A stretch of DNA of 64,000 nucleotides, from positions 434,001 through 498,000 of the forward strand of contig NZ_AP019551.1 in assembly GCF_009936215.1 (NCBI RefSeq), given 5' to 3'. The stretch comes from Athalassotoga saccharophila. GTDB lineage: Bacteria > Thermotogota > Thermotogae > Mesoaciditogales > Mesoaciditogaceae. The notes beneath the pieces were generated by a model. The model saw only the letters and a list, made by a program, of their open reading frames with translations, did no database searches and was not told the DNA's origin. Numbering within the stretch: the first letter of the stretch is position 1; each line of letters begins with the position of its first letter. Of this stretch, positions 17,005 to 27,429 are shown piece by piece. Position numbers and translations under genes: made by a program.

Positions 17005-18891
17005 TTGTCGAAGACTTTTTACGTTACAACACCCATATATTACGTTAATTCCGATCCACACATAGGATCTGCTTACACTACCATAGTCGCGGACGTTGTT
17101 GCACGCTACAAACGCATGATGGGATACGATACCTTTTTCCTTACCGGAACCGATGAACATGGCCAAAAGATAATGAGGGCGGCAAAAGAGAAGGGCATGG
17201 ACACTAAGAAATTCGTTGACGACCTTGCTCAGAGGTTCATTCAACTGTGGAAAGACCTTGAAATTTCGAATGATCTCTTCATAAGAACGACAGATGATTA
17301 TCACGTAAAGACAGTTCAGGAATTCTTTCAAAAGATGTACGAAAAGGGAGACATATACCTTGGAAAGTACGAAGGATGGTATTGTGTTCACGATGAGACC
17401 TTTTGGACCGAAAAGGACATAGGGCCCGATAAACTTTGTCCGGTCTGTCATAGACCTTTAGAGCATGTTGAGGAGGAAAATTATTTTTTTAGATTGTCGA
17501 AATACACAAAGCCACTTCTCGATCATTTCAGGTCCCATCCGGACTTCGTCGAGCCGGATTTCAGAAGAAATGAGATGATAAAGATTCTCGAAGAAGGTCT
17601 TGAGGACATAAGCGTTTCGCGCACCTCTTTTGATTGGGGAATTCCTCTGCCTTTCGATAAAAAGCATGTCATATACGTATGGTTTGACGCTCTTATAAAT
17701 TACGTCTCGGCCGTAGGATATGGAAGAGACGATGAAAAATTCAAAAAGTATTGGCCTGCCGATGTACATTTTGTCGGAAAGGAGATAAATCGCTTTCATT
17801 CCCTTATATGGCCTGCAATGCTCATGAGCGTGGGACTTCCACTGCCCAAAAAGATTTTCGCCCATGGATGGCTAACGGTCAACGGAGAAAAGATTTCAAA
17901 ATCAAAGGGAAATGCAGTCGATCCGCGCGTGCTTGTCAAAGCCTACGGACTCGACGCGGTCAAATATTACCTGTTAAGAGACATAACCTTTGGAAATGAT
18001 GGAGATTTTTCCGAGGACAATTTGATAGTTAGAATAAATGCCGATCTGGCAAATGATCTTGGAAATCTTGTCCACAGAACCCTATCAATGGTAAATCAAA
18101 ATTTCGAAGAAATTCCAGATCCTTCCAAAGAGGAAAAAATAGACGACGATTTAAAAGACCTGCTTTCAAGAACGATAAATGATTATTTTTCTTACATGGA
18201 CAGTTTCAAATTCACCGAGGCGTTAATTTCGATATGGAATCTTGTTAAATTCTCTAACAAATACATAGACATGACCGAACCATGGCTTCTCGCAAGAGAT
18301 CCATCGAAAAAAGAAAGACTCGGGACCGTCCTTTACAATCTCGTTGACGTTATAAGAAACATATCTATAATGATCTCTCCGATCATGGTAAAGACCTCCA
18401 AATCACTTATAGATAGAATAAATCAGGATTTAGACGTTAACATGCTTGGATGGCATAAGACAGAGAAGGCGAAGATAGAGGTTGGAGAGCCCCTCTTTCC
18501 GAGAATAGACACAAAAGTATGGAAAAAGGTGATAAAGATGGCAGAAACGGAAGAAAACCAAAAAAAGGCAGAAATAAGCATAGAGGATTTTGCAAAGATC
18601 GATTTGAGAGTTGCAAGGATAAAAAAGGCAGAAAGAATTCCAAAATCCGAAAAACTCGTGAAATTAATCTTAGATGTCGGAGGAGAAGAAAGACAGATCG
18701 TCACCGGCATAGGATTGGTCTACACACCAGAGTCTTTGATAGGACGGGAAATAATCATCATCTACAATCTTAAACCGACGAAGTTGATGGGCGTTGAGTC
18801 AAATGGAATGCTTCTGGCGGCGAAGGATGGAGAAAAATTGAGAATTTTAACCGTCGATGGCTTTGTAGAGACCGGAGCAAAAATATCTTGA
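17005..18891 (+). CDS. metG: Methionyl-tRNA synthetase
   Basis: Charges tRNA-Met. The 628-residue protein has the class I signature TPIYYVNSDPHIGSAYT, where HIGS is the HIGH box, a zinc-knuckle insertion with CPVCHRP near residue 150, the KMSKS loop as KISKSKGN (about residue 298) and a C-terminal tRNA-binding EMAP-like domain from about residue 525 (FAKIDLRVARI ... GIGLVY). I chose the TTG at 17005 because GAGGTGA lies just upstream and it gives the family N-terminus MSKTFYVTTP; the upstream in-frame GTG at 16942 adds 21 unrelated residues. Confidence 0.95.
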   Translation: MSKTFYVTTPIYYVNSDPHIGSAYTTIVADVVARYKRMMGYDTFFLTGTDEHGQKIMRAAKEKGMDTKKFVDDLAQRFIQLWKDLEISNDLFIRTTDDYHVKTVQEFFQKMYEKGDIYLGKYEGWYCVHDETFWTEKDIGPDKLCPVCHRPLEHVEEENYFFRLSKYTKPLLDHFRSHPDFVEPDFRRNEMIKILEEGLEDISVSRTSFDWGIPLPFDKKHVIYVWFDALINYVSAVGYGRDDEKFKKYWPADVHFVGKEINRFHSLIWPAMLMSVGLPLPKKIFAHGWLTVNGEKISKSKGNAVDPRVLVKAYGLDAVKYYLLRDITFGNDGDFSEDNLIVRINADLANDLGNLVHRTLSMVNQNFEEIPDPSKEEKIDDDLKDLLSRTINDYFSYMDSFKFTEALISIWNLVKFSNKYIDMTEPWLLARDPSKKERLGTVLYNLVDVIRNISIMISPIMVKTSKSLIDRINQDLDVNMLGWHKTEKAKIEVGEPLFPRIDTKVWKKVIKMAETEENQKKAEISIEDFAKIDLRVARIKKAERIPKSEKLVKLILDVGGEERQIVTGIGLVYTPESLIGREIIIIYNLKPTKLMGVESNGMLLAAKDGEKLRILTVDGFVETGAKIS

Positions 18892-18901
18892 GGTGTAAAT
18901 A

Positions 18902-21331
18902 ATGGAGGAAATAAAAAGATCTATTTCTGAAGAACTCGTCGAGTCTTACATGAATTACTCGATGAGTGTAATAATAGGAAGGGCCATCCCTGACGTGAGA
19001 GATGGACTAAAACCTGTCCAGAGAAGAATTCTCTTTTCGATGAACGAGTTAAACCTTAAAAACAGTGGTCCTACCAAAAAAAGTGCGAGGATAGTCGGAG
19101 AGGTCATGGGAAAGTACCATCCTCATGGAGATATGGCAATATACGATGCCCTTGTGAGAATGGCACAGGATTTCACGATGAGATATCCCCTCGTACATGG
19201 TCAGGGAAATTTCGGATCGATAGACAGAGATCCGCCGGCGGCTTCGAGGTACACCGAGGCAAAACTCTCAAAGATCGCCGAAGAAATGCTCGAGGACATA
19301 GAAGAAAATACAGTCGATATGGTACCTAACTTCGATGAAACTCTTAAGGAACCGGTCGTACTGCCGTCCAAAATCCCGCAGTTATTGCTTAACGGGGCAT
19401 CTGGGATCGCCGTTGGAATGGCAACCTCTATACCTCCCCACAACATAGGAGAGGTGGCAGATCTCATTTCGAAATTCATAGACAATCCCGAAATGACGGA
19501 CGATGAGGTTGCATCTCTTTTGAAAGGGCCCGACTTCCCGACCGGTGGCATCGTAATGGATTCCGAAGCGATAAGGAATATATACAGAACCGGACGCGGC
19601 TCGATCGTTATAAGATCGAGAACATCTATAGAAGATCACAAAAACAGAAGCAGAATCATCGTGACAGAGATCCCCTACGGTGTATCAAAGGCGTCTTTGA
19701 TAGAGCAGATCGCCGAATACGCCAAAAATTCAAAAGAAAATATAATCTCAGATATACGAGACGAATCTGACAAGGAAGGACTTAGAATCGTCATAGAAAT
19801 AGCGAGAAATGCCGATGCGAATATAGTTCTAAATAGGTTACTTAAACATACAGCCCTTGAGACTCACTTTGCAGTTCAGATGCTTGTCATAGATCACGGA
19901 AAGCCGAAATTGATGAATTTAAAGCAGATAATAAAGGCTTTCATAGATCACAGGTACGAAGTAATAAAAAGAAGAAGCGAATACGAATTCGAAAAATTTT
20001 CCAAGAGGGCCCATATAGTCGAGGGATTGATAAAGGCATCGAGAGCGATTGGAACGGTCGTTGACATAGTAAAAAATTCTCGAGACCTCGAAAGCGCAAT
20101 AGATAGCCTTACGAAGATACTGGAAGTTTCGAGAGAACAGGCCGAGGCAATAATGGATATGAAACTACAAAGACTTACAACGCTCGAGCATGCAAAACTC
20201 GACGAAGAATACAAAAATCTCATAGAAAGTATGGGCAGACTCCACGCGTTGCTCGGATCTGATAGGATGATAATGGAAGAGATAAAGAAGGACATGGAGT
20301 ACATAAAGTCAAAGTACGGGGACGCGAGAAGAAGTGAGATCTCACAAAGCACAGAAAATATAAACATAGAAGATCTCATCCCCGACGATGAGATAGTCGT
20401 CACGATAACGCATAACGGTTATGTCTCGGCCACAAAACTCGAAAGTTATAAGATGCAGTCAAGAGGCGGAAAGGGAAATATCTCGATTCGCACCCGAGAG
20501 GACGATTACGTAGAACATACCTTTGTAACGACCAAGTTGAGTTATACGGGTTTCATAACCAATCTTGGAAAATTCTATTTCATAAAGAATTACAACTTTC
20601 AAGAGAATGAAAAGGGATCCAAGGGAAAACTCATATTGAATTATTTCAATCTTTCTCCCAATGAAAAGGTCAAATCGGTCATATCGATAGGCCACACCCT
20701 TGATCCTTCAAAGGATATGTGGATAGCGACAAAATCGGGAAAGATAAAGAGGATCTCTCTGAGTGAATTTTCATTCAAGTCAAATGGTGTGCTTGCGATA
20801 AAACTCGAAGATGGAGACGAGGTTGTCGATAGCGCCCTTACAGACACGAATGAAAAGAACATAATAGCGCTTTCAACTTTGAAAGGCTTTGTAAACGCAT
20901 TCAAGGATGAAGACGTCAGAAAGATGGGAAGAATGGCCATGGGGATCAGGGGCATAAGGTTGCACGAAGGAGACGAGGTAGTTTCGATGATAGTTTTAAA
21001 AGCAGACGAGGCAGATAAGGTCCAGTTATTGACCATAACTGAAAAGGGACTTGGAAAGAGGAGTCCATTCTCGGATTATCCGATTCATAAAAGAGGATCG
21101 CAGGGCGTAAGAAATCTAAGGTTAACGGCAAAAAATGGACTCGTCGTATCGACGGCCAAAGTCGTAGAAGATGATGAGATAATAGCCGTAACTGCCAATG
21201 GAAAGGCAATAAGATTCAAGGTTTCCGATCTTTCTGTAACGAGCAGAAACACGCAGGGCTTTAGATGTGTTGATCTCGATCCCGAAGACAAGGTCGTTGC
21301 ATTCACGCCCTTGAGGGGGATAGATTCTTGA
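18902..21331 (+). CDS. gyrA: DNA gyrase subunit A
   Basis: The 809-residue cleavage subunit of DNA gyrase. It has the catalytic tyrosine in [11 protein letters not shown] (about residue 116), the QRRIL and GKYHPHGD motifs, and a C-terminal six-blade DNA-wrapping domain. The GyrA box near residue 520 reads QSRGGKG, which supports gyrase over topoisomerase IV. The ATG follows GAGGTGTAAATA. Its stop overlaps the truA start. Confidence 0.94.
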   Translation: MEEIKRSISEELVESYMNYSMSVIIGRAIPDVRDGLKPVQRRILFSMNELNLKNSGPTKKSARIVGEVMGKYHPHGDMAIYDALVRMAQDFTMRYPLVHGQGNFGSIDRDPPAASRYTEAKLSKIAEEMLEDIEENTVDMVPNFDETLKEPVVLPSKIPQLLLNGASGIAVGMATSIPPHNIGEVADLISKFIDNPEMTDDEVASLLKGPDFPTGGIVMDSEAIRNIYRTGRGSIVIRSRTSIEDHKNRSRIIVTEIPYGVSKASLIEQIAEYAKNSKENIISDIRDESDKEGLRIVIEIARNADANIVLNRLLKHTALETHFAVQMLVIDHGKPKLMNLKQIIKAFIDHRYEVIKRRSEYEFEKFSKRAHIVEGLIKASRAIGTVVDIVKNSRDLESAIDSLTKILEVSREQAEAIMDMKLQRLTTLEHAKLDEEYKNLIESMGRLHALLGSDRMIMEEIKKDMEYIKSKYGDARRSEISQSTENINIEDLIPDDEIVVTITHNGYVSATKLESYKMQSRGGKGNISIRTREDDYVEHTFVTTKLSYTGFITNLGKFYFIKNYNFQENEKGSKGKLILNYFNLSPNEKVKSVISIGHTLDPSKDMWIATKSGKIKRISLSEFSFKSNGVLAIKLEDGDEVVDSALTDTNEKNIIALSTLKGFVNAFKDEDVRKMGRMAMGIRGIRLHEGDEVVSMIVLKADEADKVQLLTITEKGLGKRSPFSDYPIHKRGSQGVRNLRLTAKNGLVVSTAKVVEDDEIIAVTANGKAIRFKVSDLSVTSRNTQGFRCVDLDPEDKVVAFTPLRGIDS

Positions 21332-22107
21332 AGGTTGTGTGTGTCGTCGAATACGATGGAACGAATTTTCACGGTTCACAGTTCCATCCGAATGTCAGAA
21401 CCGTTCAGGGAGAATTCGATGATGCCCTCGAAAAGATATTGAAAGTGCGACTAAGAACAGATCTTGCCGGAAGGACAGACACCGGAGTGCACGCGAATTG
21501 TCAGGTATTTTCATTTGACTACATCAACAAAAGGATGAATGAAAAGAACTTCAAAGAGGCCTTTAATTCTTTGCTTCCTTCTGACATGAGAGTTAAAGAG
21601 GTTTGGTTCGCGTCGGACGATTTCAATCCAAGAAATAGCGCGATCAAAAGAATATACCATTATTTCATACATAACTCGAAGGAAAGAAGCGTGTTTTTAA
21701 GAGACAGAATGTGGTGGTTTCCCTACCCTTTAGACGTTGGTAGAATGCGGCAGGCGGCCGTATATTTTGAAGGAATACATGATTTTACATCCTTTGCATC
21801 GATAGACAAAGATGATGACAGAAGCCCTGTCAGAACGATATACAGAGTTAGAATTCTGAAAAAGCACGACTACATACTTTTGAGATTTGAAGGGAAGTCT
21901 TTTCTGAGAAGAATGGTAAGAAACATGGTGGGAACCCTTGTAAAGGTTGGAACCGGAGATTGGCCGCCTGAAAAGGTCAAAGAATTGATCGAATTGAAAG
22001 ACAGAAGCAAGGCGGCCGCCACGGCCCCATCACATGGTCTTTACCTTTACAAGGTCTGCTTTGAACAAAATAAAAAAGGGCAGGTCTATGAAGAAGAGAC
22101 TCGATGA
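21328..22107 (+). CDS. truA: tRNA pseudouridine(38-40) synthase
   Basis: Makes pseudouridine at positions 38-40 in the tRNA anticodon arm. The 259-residue protein has the catalytic aspartate in [10 protein letters not shown] (about residue 50), the N-terminal [12 protein letters not shown] motif and [14 protein letters not shown] near residue 192. The TTG start overlaps the gyrA stop (TTGA). Its last 20 bases overlap tlyA. Confidence 0.93.
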   Translation: MKVVCVVEYDGTNFHGSQFHPNVRTVQGEFDDALEKILKVRLRTDLAGRTDTGVHANCQVFSFDYINKRMNEKNFKEAFNSLLPSDMRVKEVWFASDDFNPRNSAIKRIYHYFIHNSKERSVFLRDRMWWFPYPLDVGRMRQAAVYFEGIHDFTSFASIDKDDDRSPVRTIYRVRILKKHDYILLRFEGKSFLRRMVRNMVGTLVKVGTGDWPPEKVKELIELKDRSKAAATAPSHGLYLYKVCFEQNKKGQVYEEETR

Positions 22108-22873
22108 ATTGTTACTTTCTCGTGGCCTATGTGAGACGAGAAGCAAGGCAAGGGATGAAATACTGCGCGGGAAGGTTTATGTAAATGGCGTCCAAGCCTC
22201 AAAAGGTGGGAAAATGGTGGAAGAGGACGCGGTCATCACTCTCGAAGACAAAGTATACGTTTCCCGTGGCGCGTACAAACTCTTAAAGGCACTCGATGAA
22301 TTCGAAATAACGCTTGACGGAAAGATATGCTGCGATATTGGATCGTCAACGGGAGGATTCACGCAGGTGATGCTGGAACGTGGCGCGGAAAGAGTTTACG
22401 CCATAGATGTCGCAAGAGGCGAGTTTAGACTTAAAGATCCTAAAATAGTGCTTATGGAAGGAACAAACGCGCGTTTTTTAAAAAAAGCAGATTTCGATCT
22501 CTTGCCAGATTTTATAGCCTGTGATTTGTCTTTTATATCTTTGAAAAAGATTCTACCAGTGATAAAGGAAATATTGAAAGAAGACGGGATAGCCGTTTGC
22601 CTTTTGAAGCCGCAATTTGAAGTTGGGCCAAAAAATGTCAGAGATGGAATTGTTAAATCGAAAGATTTACATTTAGAAACGATAAGGGATATTTTGAACT
22701 TTGCAAAGGATTTGAACTTTAAAGTCAGCGGACTGACATTTTCACCGATTAAAGGAGGTAGTGGTAACATAGAATTTTTGATCGAGTTGAACGGAAAGGT
22801 TAAACCTTTCGATATCGAAAAGGTAGTTGAATTTGCTTGGAAAATGGAGGGAAGTCAGGATGTCCATTGTTGA
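22088..22873 (+). CDS. tlyA: TlyA-type rRNA 2'-O-methyltransferase
   Basis: A 261-residue protein: an N-terminal S4 RNA-binding domain (residues 1-60, [20 protein letters not shown]) and an FtsJ-like SAM methyltransferase domain (CDIGSSTGGFTQVMLERGA at about residue 83, then ACDLSFISLKKILP). TlyA proteins methylate ribose of cytidines in 16S and/or 23S rRNA. I chose the ATG at 22088 because it gives the family N-terminus; earlier in-frame codons lie deep in truA. It overlaps both truA and secA. Confidence 0.9.
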   Translation: MKKRLDELLLSRGLCETRSKARDEILRGKVYVNGVQASKGGKMVEEDAVITLEDKVYVSRGAYKLLKALDEFEITLDGKICCDIGSSTGGFTQVMLERGAERVYAIDVARGEFRLKDPKIVLMEGTNARFLKKADFDLLPDFIACDLSFISLKKILPVIKEILKEDGIAVCLLKPQFEVGPKNVRDGIVKSKDLHLETIRDILNFAKDLNFKVSGLTFSPIKGGSGNIEFLIELNGKVKPFDIEKVVEFAWKMEGSQDVHC

Positions 22874-25328
22874 TAAGATTTTCGATCCAAACAAAAGATT
22901 TTTGAAAAGGGCATCAAAGATCGTTGAGCATATAAATGAACTTGAAGAGGATGCTAAAAAACTTAACGATTCGGATTTTGCAAATAAGACAAAAGAATTC
23001 AAAGAAAGACTTTCTAAGGGAGAGACCTTAGACGATCTTTTGCCCGAAGCCTTTGCGATCGTCAGAGAGGCATCGAGAAGGGCAATAGGCATGAGGCCAT
23101 TTGATGTTCAATTGATGGGAGCGATAGCACTTCACGAAGGCATGGTGGCCGAAATGAAGACGGGAGAGGGAAAAACCCTCGTTGCGGTCATGCCAGCCTA
23201 TCTTAACGCACTTGAAGGAAAAGGCGTCCATGTTGTGACGGTCAACGATTACCTTGCAAAAAGAGATGCCAACTGGATGAAGCCTGCTTACGAACTGCTT
23301 GGTCTTAGCGTAGGATTCTTGCAATCCGAGATGGATCAGGATCAAAGGCGGGCCCAGTACAACTGCGATATAACATACGGTACAAATACAGAAATGGGCT
23401 TCGATTATCTCAGAGACAATCTCGCCTACCTTCCCGAGCAAAGAGTTCAGAGAGGCCACAATTACGCGATCATAGATGAAGTAGATAGTATTTTGATAGA
23501 TGAGGCAAGAACTCCTTTGATAATCTCGGGTCCGGCCGAAAACTCTTCGAGACTTTACAAACAATTTGCCTCCCTTGCCAAAAAACTGAAAAGAGACGAG
23601 GATTTCAAAATAGACGAAAAACAAAGAACGGTCTCTTTAACCGAAGAGGGGATAAAAAAGATAGAAAATTTGCTTGGAATTCAAAATCTTTACGATCCTT
23701 CAAATATAGAATACAACTTCCACATATTGAACGCACTCAGGGCACTCCACCTTTACAAAAAAGACGTTGATTACATAGTGCGTGGAAATGAGGTTGTCAT
23801 AGTCGACGAATTCACAGGTAGAATACTCGAGGGTAGAAGGTATAGCGAAGGTCTTCACCAGGCGATAGAGGCCAAGGAAAATGTCCAGATAAAGGAAGAA
23901 TCTATAACCTATGCTACGATAACTCTCCAGAATTACTTTCTCATGTACAAAAAGATAGCCGGTATGACAGGAACGGCTTACACGGAACGAGAAGAATTCG
24001 ATCAGATTTACAAGATGAAAGTCGTCATCATACCGACGAACAAGCCAATGATAAGACGTGACATGGACGATCTCATATACAGAACTGAAGAGGAAAAGTA
24101 CAACGCCATAATAGAGGAAGTAACAAAAAGGTATCAAAAGGGCCAGCCTATACTTATAGGAACAACTTCAATAGAAAAGAACGAAAAACTCAGTGCCATG
24201 CTGAAAAGAAAGGGTATACCGCACGAGGTGCTAAACGCCAAAAATCACGAAAAAGAAGCGGAAATAATAGCAAAGGCCGGTCAAAAGGGAGCCGTAACGG
24301 TCGCAACCAACATGGCGGGACGCGGTGTTGACATAAAACTCGGAGAAGGCGTCGTCGAGTTGGGAGGGCTCTTTGTGCTCGGTACCGAAAGACACGAATC
24401 GCGCCGTATAGATAACCAGTTGCGCGGTCGTTCTGGGCGTCAGGGAGATCCGGGAGAGTCAAGATTTTACATATCGACAGAGGATAACCTTTTGAGGATC
24501 TTTGGCGGAGACAGAATGAAATCCTTGATGAACACGCTGAAGATCGCTCCGGGTCAACCCATAGAGCATCCCATGCTTTCAAGGCTTATAGAGCAGGCTC
24601 AAAAAAAGGTCGAGGGAATGCATTTTTCCATAAGAAAGCATTTGCTCGAACTCGATTCGGTTCTTGACAGACAGAGAAATGCGGTTTATTCTCATAGAAA
24701 TTGGATTCTTGACGGTACAGACGTTAGAGAACACCTTATGGAAATCTTCGAAGATGTCGTTGACAGAAGAATCCAAAATTATCTTTCTTCTAAAGATCCA
24801 GACGAATGGGACTGGGAAAGTTTCTCCAACGAACTTTCGGCGATCTTTCCATTTTTCTCTTTAGATGGTAAATCAAAAGAAGAGGTAGAAGAGTTAAAAT
24901 CACAAATAATGGAAGATTTGAAGAAGAATTACGATGCAAAGGTTTCGGAAATCGGTGAGGAGAGATTCCCACAAATTCTCAAATACGTTATGCTCAAGGT
25001 TATAGACGAGAGATGGAGATTACATCTACAAGAAGTTGACATGCTAAAAGAATCGATAAACTTGCGTGCCTATGGACAAAAGGATCCGGTCATAGAGTTT
25101 AAGAAGGAGAGTTACCAAAGGTTTGAAGAAATGGTCGACGGAATGTATGATGACATCTCTTCGATAGTCTTCAGAATCGTCATGGTAGACGAACAAAAAG
25201 AAAAGGAACGTGCAAAGAAGAGATTTTCAGTGCTTCAAACGCAGCATTCTGATTTCACGCTCTCCAACGGTAAAAAAGACGAAAAGGTCGAAGAGGCAAA
25301 AAAGAGAAGAATGCGTGTTAAAAGGTGA
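22860..25328 (+). CDS. secA: Preprotein translocase ATPase SecA
   Basis: The motor of Sec protein export. The 822-residue protein has Walker A MKTGEGKTLVA (about residue 99), the DEAD-like box IIDEVDSILIDEARTPLI, motif III TGTAYTERE, motif V/VI GRGVDIKLG and RGRSGRQGDPG, and the helical scaffold/wing. The C-terminal zinc-binding tail (CxCxSGxxxxxCH) found in many SecA proteins is absent; it ends in a basic KKRRMRVKR. The ATG at 22860 follows GGAGGGAAGTCAGG and overlaps tlyA by 14 bases. Confidence 0.95.
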   Translation: MSIVDKIFDPNKRFLKRASKIVEHINELEEDAKKLNDSDFANKTKEFKERLSKGETLDDLLPEAFAIVREASRRAIGMRPFDVQLMGAIALHEGMVAEMKTGEGKTLVAVMPAYLNALEGKGVHVVTVNDYLAKRDANWMKPAYELLGLSVGFLQSEMDQDQRRAQYNCDITYGTNTEMGFDYLRDNLAYLPEQRVQRGHNYAIIDEVDSILIDEARTPLIISGPAENSSRLYKQFASLAKKLKRDEDFKIDEKQRTVSLTEEGIKKIENLLGIQNLYDPSNIEYNFHILNALRALHLYKKDVDYIVRGNEVVIVDEFTGRILEGRRYSEGLHQAIEAKENVQIKEESITYATITLQNYFLMYKKIAGMTGTAYTEREEFDQIYKMKVVIIPTNKPMIRRDMDDLIYRTEEEKYNAIIEEVTKRYQKGQPILIGTTSIEKNEKLSAMLKRKGIPHEVLNAKNHEKEAEIIAKAGQKGAVTVATNMAGRGVDIKLGEGVVELGGLFVLGTERHESRRIDNQLRGRSGRQGDPGESRFYISTEDNLLRIFGGDRMKSLMNTLKIAPGQPIEHPMLSRLIEQAQKKVEGMHFSIRKHLLELDSVLDRQRNAVYSHRNWILDGTDVREHLMEIFEDVVDRRIQNYLSSKDPDEWDWESFSNELSAIFPFFSLDGKSKEEVEELKSQIMEDLKKNYDAKVSEIGEERFPQILKYVMLKVIDERWRLHLQEVDMLKESINLRAYGQKDPVIEFKKESYQRFEEMVDGMYDDISSIVFRIVMVDEQKEKERAKKRFSVLQTQHSDFTLSNGKKDEKVEEAKKRRMRVKR

Positions 25329-25340
25329 AAGGGTGATTAG

Positions 25341-26453
25341 GTGATAAATTACGATCTAAAAGTCAAAATAGAGGACATTCAAAAAAGATTCGGCGAACTT
25401 GTAAAGGTCTTCGATGAAAAAAAGATAAAGGGCGAGATAGAGAGTTTGGAGAGCAAAACCACGGCAGATGGTTTCTGGAATGATTCCAAATCGGCCCAGG
25501 AGATCCTCAAAAATCTGAAAGATCTCAAGGAAAAATACGACTTGTTTCAAAAGATGAAGTCAAAGATGGAAGAGGTAGATGTTGGCCTTGAACTCGCAGA
25601 TGAAGATGAAGAATTTGCACAGAATCTTGAAGAGGTCGTTGAGGACGCAAAGGAACTCATAGAAAGATTCGAACTCATCATGATGCTCAATGGCAGATTT
25701 GACGATCTTAATTGCTACCTTTCAATCCATCCCGGAGCGGGAGGAACGGAATCTCACGACTGGGCACAGATGCTTTTGAGGATGTACACGAGATGGGCCG
25801 AAAGAAAGCATTTTGAAATAGAAGAGATAGATATCCAGCCCGGCGAAGAGGCCGGTATAAATAGCGCGACATTACTTATAAAGGGTGAATACGCCTATGG
25901 CTTTCTGAAATATGAAAGGGGTGTTCACAGGCTTGTAAGGATCTCGCCATTTGACGCGGCAAAAAGAAGGCATACCTCTTTTGCCTCTGTCAATGTTTTA
26001 CCTGAATTAAAGGAAGACATAGAAGTCGAAATAAAAGATGAGGATCTAAGGATAGACACATACAGGGCCTCTGGTGCTGGAGGCCAACACGTCAACAGAA
26101 CTGATTCAGCAGTAAGAATCACACATATTCCAACCGGAATAGTCGTGGAATGTCAGAATGAAAGATCTCAATTTCAAAACAAAGAGACGGCAATGAGAAT
26201 TTTAAAGGCGAGGCTTTATCAATTGGAAGTTGAAAAGAGGCAGGCCGAACTTCAAAAGATACAGGGCACGTTGAAAGAAATAGGATGGGGAAGTCAGATA
26301 AGGTCCTACGTTTTTCAACCATATACCATGGTCAAAGATCACAGAACAGACTACGAAACCGGTAATATTCAGGCAGTTATGGATGGGGAAATAGACGACT
26401 TCATCTATGCAGAACTCGTCTTTTTCGCAAGAAATGGGGGTAACGAATTTTGA
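25341..26453 (+). CDS. prfB: Peptide chain release factor 2, without programmed frameshift
   Basis: Terminates translation at UGA and UAA. The 370-residue protein has the codon-recognition tripeptide SPF (in VRISPFDAAKRR, about residue 196), typical of RF2, and the catalytic GGQ in SGAGGQHVNRTDSAVR (about residue 240). In many bacteria RF2 is made by a +1 frameshift near codon 25 (CTTTGA); here the frame is continuous from the GTG start at 25341, so that control is absent. It lies 12 bases after secA. Confidence 0.94.
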   Translation: MINYDLKVKIEDIQKRFGELVKVFDEKKIKGEIESLESKTTADGFWNDSKSAQEILKNLKDLKEKYDLFQKMKSKMEEVDVGLELADEDEEFAQNLEEVVEDAKELIERFELIMMLNGRFDDLNCYLSIHPGAGGTESHDWAQMLLRMYTRWAERKHFEIEEIDIQPGEEAGINSATLLIKGEYAYGFLKYERGVHRLVRISPFDAAKRRHTSFASVNVLPELKEDIEVEIKDEDLRIDTYRASGAGGQHVNRTDSAVRITHIPTGIVVECQNERSQFQNKETAMRILKARLYQLEVEKRQAELQKIQGTLKEIGWGSQIRSYVFQPYTMVKDHRTDYETGNIQAVMDGEIDDFIYAELVFFARNGGNEF

Positions 26454-26490
26454 AATATTTTTATTTCTATCTGACCAATTCAAGAATAGA

Positions 26491-27408
26491 ATGAAAAAAG
26501 TGATCGTAATGGCTGGCCAAAACGATGAAGATTACGGCCAGCGCTTGACTCATGTGAAGGTAAGAGAAGTCTTAAGATCCAGGAATATCGAAAGTGTATA
26601 CCCTAAGTTTTCCATTCATACTATGACGATAATACCATTTTACGATGGTTTAATTGTCAGTGGGAAGTTAAACAGATACATTGATAATTCTGCGATAATA
26701 GATCTTGCTCTTGAATTCGGTAAAGAGGTGTTTTTATTTGGACTCAACCTTGAAGAGTCTGACAGAAGAATGGTAAAGCATCTGACAACTCAAATAATGA
26801 GCCCTCTTGTAAAAGGATTCGTAACGGATGCCGTTGGACAAAGATGGGCCTCTTTGTGGGCCGGATCAAGAATAAAGGCTGGAGTAGACATTGCGAATGT
26901 GTACCTTCTTGAAAGGTCTGAATATGAGAGAGGCAAGTTCGTTGTAATAGCGCCTTCAAAGGATGGAATTTTAAGCAAATGTACCGAAGAAAAATGGTTT
27001 CCAATGATGGATGCAAGGGTAATAGTTGAAGATCCACAGGATTCAAAGACAGCCGTTCAATTCGCTTCAAAACTTAAAGTCGACGATGTTTCTTTGATCT
27101 TTAAAATAAACGATATTATGGATGCAATAAAGAATGCGAGATTTGTCATATCTGAAAAATTTTACACAACCCTTACGGCTATTTCCTTTGAAACGCCTTT
27201 TGTTCACGTCGGAAAAAAGATATTAAGGTACATAGGAAAGGATTTCTCAAATTACGTATGCGATCCGGACATGACAGAACTTGGACTTGCCTTTTCAAGG
27301 TTGAACGAATTTGATTTTGATGCCATTAAAAATTTCAATTCTCGTGTAAGGTCGGTATACAACGACATGGAAAGAGAATTAGATGCTTTTACGGGAAAAA
27401 ACTCTTAA
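26491..27408 (+). CDS. Polysaccharide pyruvyl transferase (CsaB)-like protein, tentative
   Basis: A 305-residue protein starting near KKVIVMAGQND. Its two-domain layout, with a central YLLERSEYERGKFVVIAP region and a C-terminal NARFVISEKFYTTLTAISFETPFVHVG segment, resembles CsaB-type pyruvyl transferases (usual form RFVIGMRLHALIFA ... VPF). The family histidine is replaced by tyrosine or threonine here. CsaB modifies cell-wall sugars for S-layer attachment. The ATG at 26491 has only a weak ribosome binding site; an ATG at 26434 inside prfB is the alternative. Sure of the gene, not of the function. Confidence 0.5.
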   Translation: MKKVIVMAGQNDEDYGQRLTHVKVREVLRSRNIESVYPKFSIHTMTIIPFYDGLIVSGKLNRYIDNSAIIDLALEFGKEVFLFGLNLEESDRRMVKHLTTQIMSPLVKGFVTDAVGQRWASLWAGSRIKAGVDIANVYLLERSEYERGKFVVIAPSKDGILSKCTEEKWFPMMDARVIVEDPQDSKTAVQFASKLKVDDVSLIFKINDIMDAIKNARFVISEKFYTTLTAISFETPFVHVGKKILRYIGKDFSNYVCDPDMTELGLAFSRLNEFDFDAIKNFNSRVRSVYNDMERELDAFTGKNS

Positions 27409-27429
27409 GGAAGCATCGGGAGGAAAAAG

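Noticed and set aside
25341-25450. A programmed frameshift in prfB
   Set aside because: The frame is continuous from the start codon through the usual frameshift region, with no CTTTGA site.
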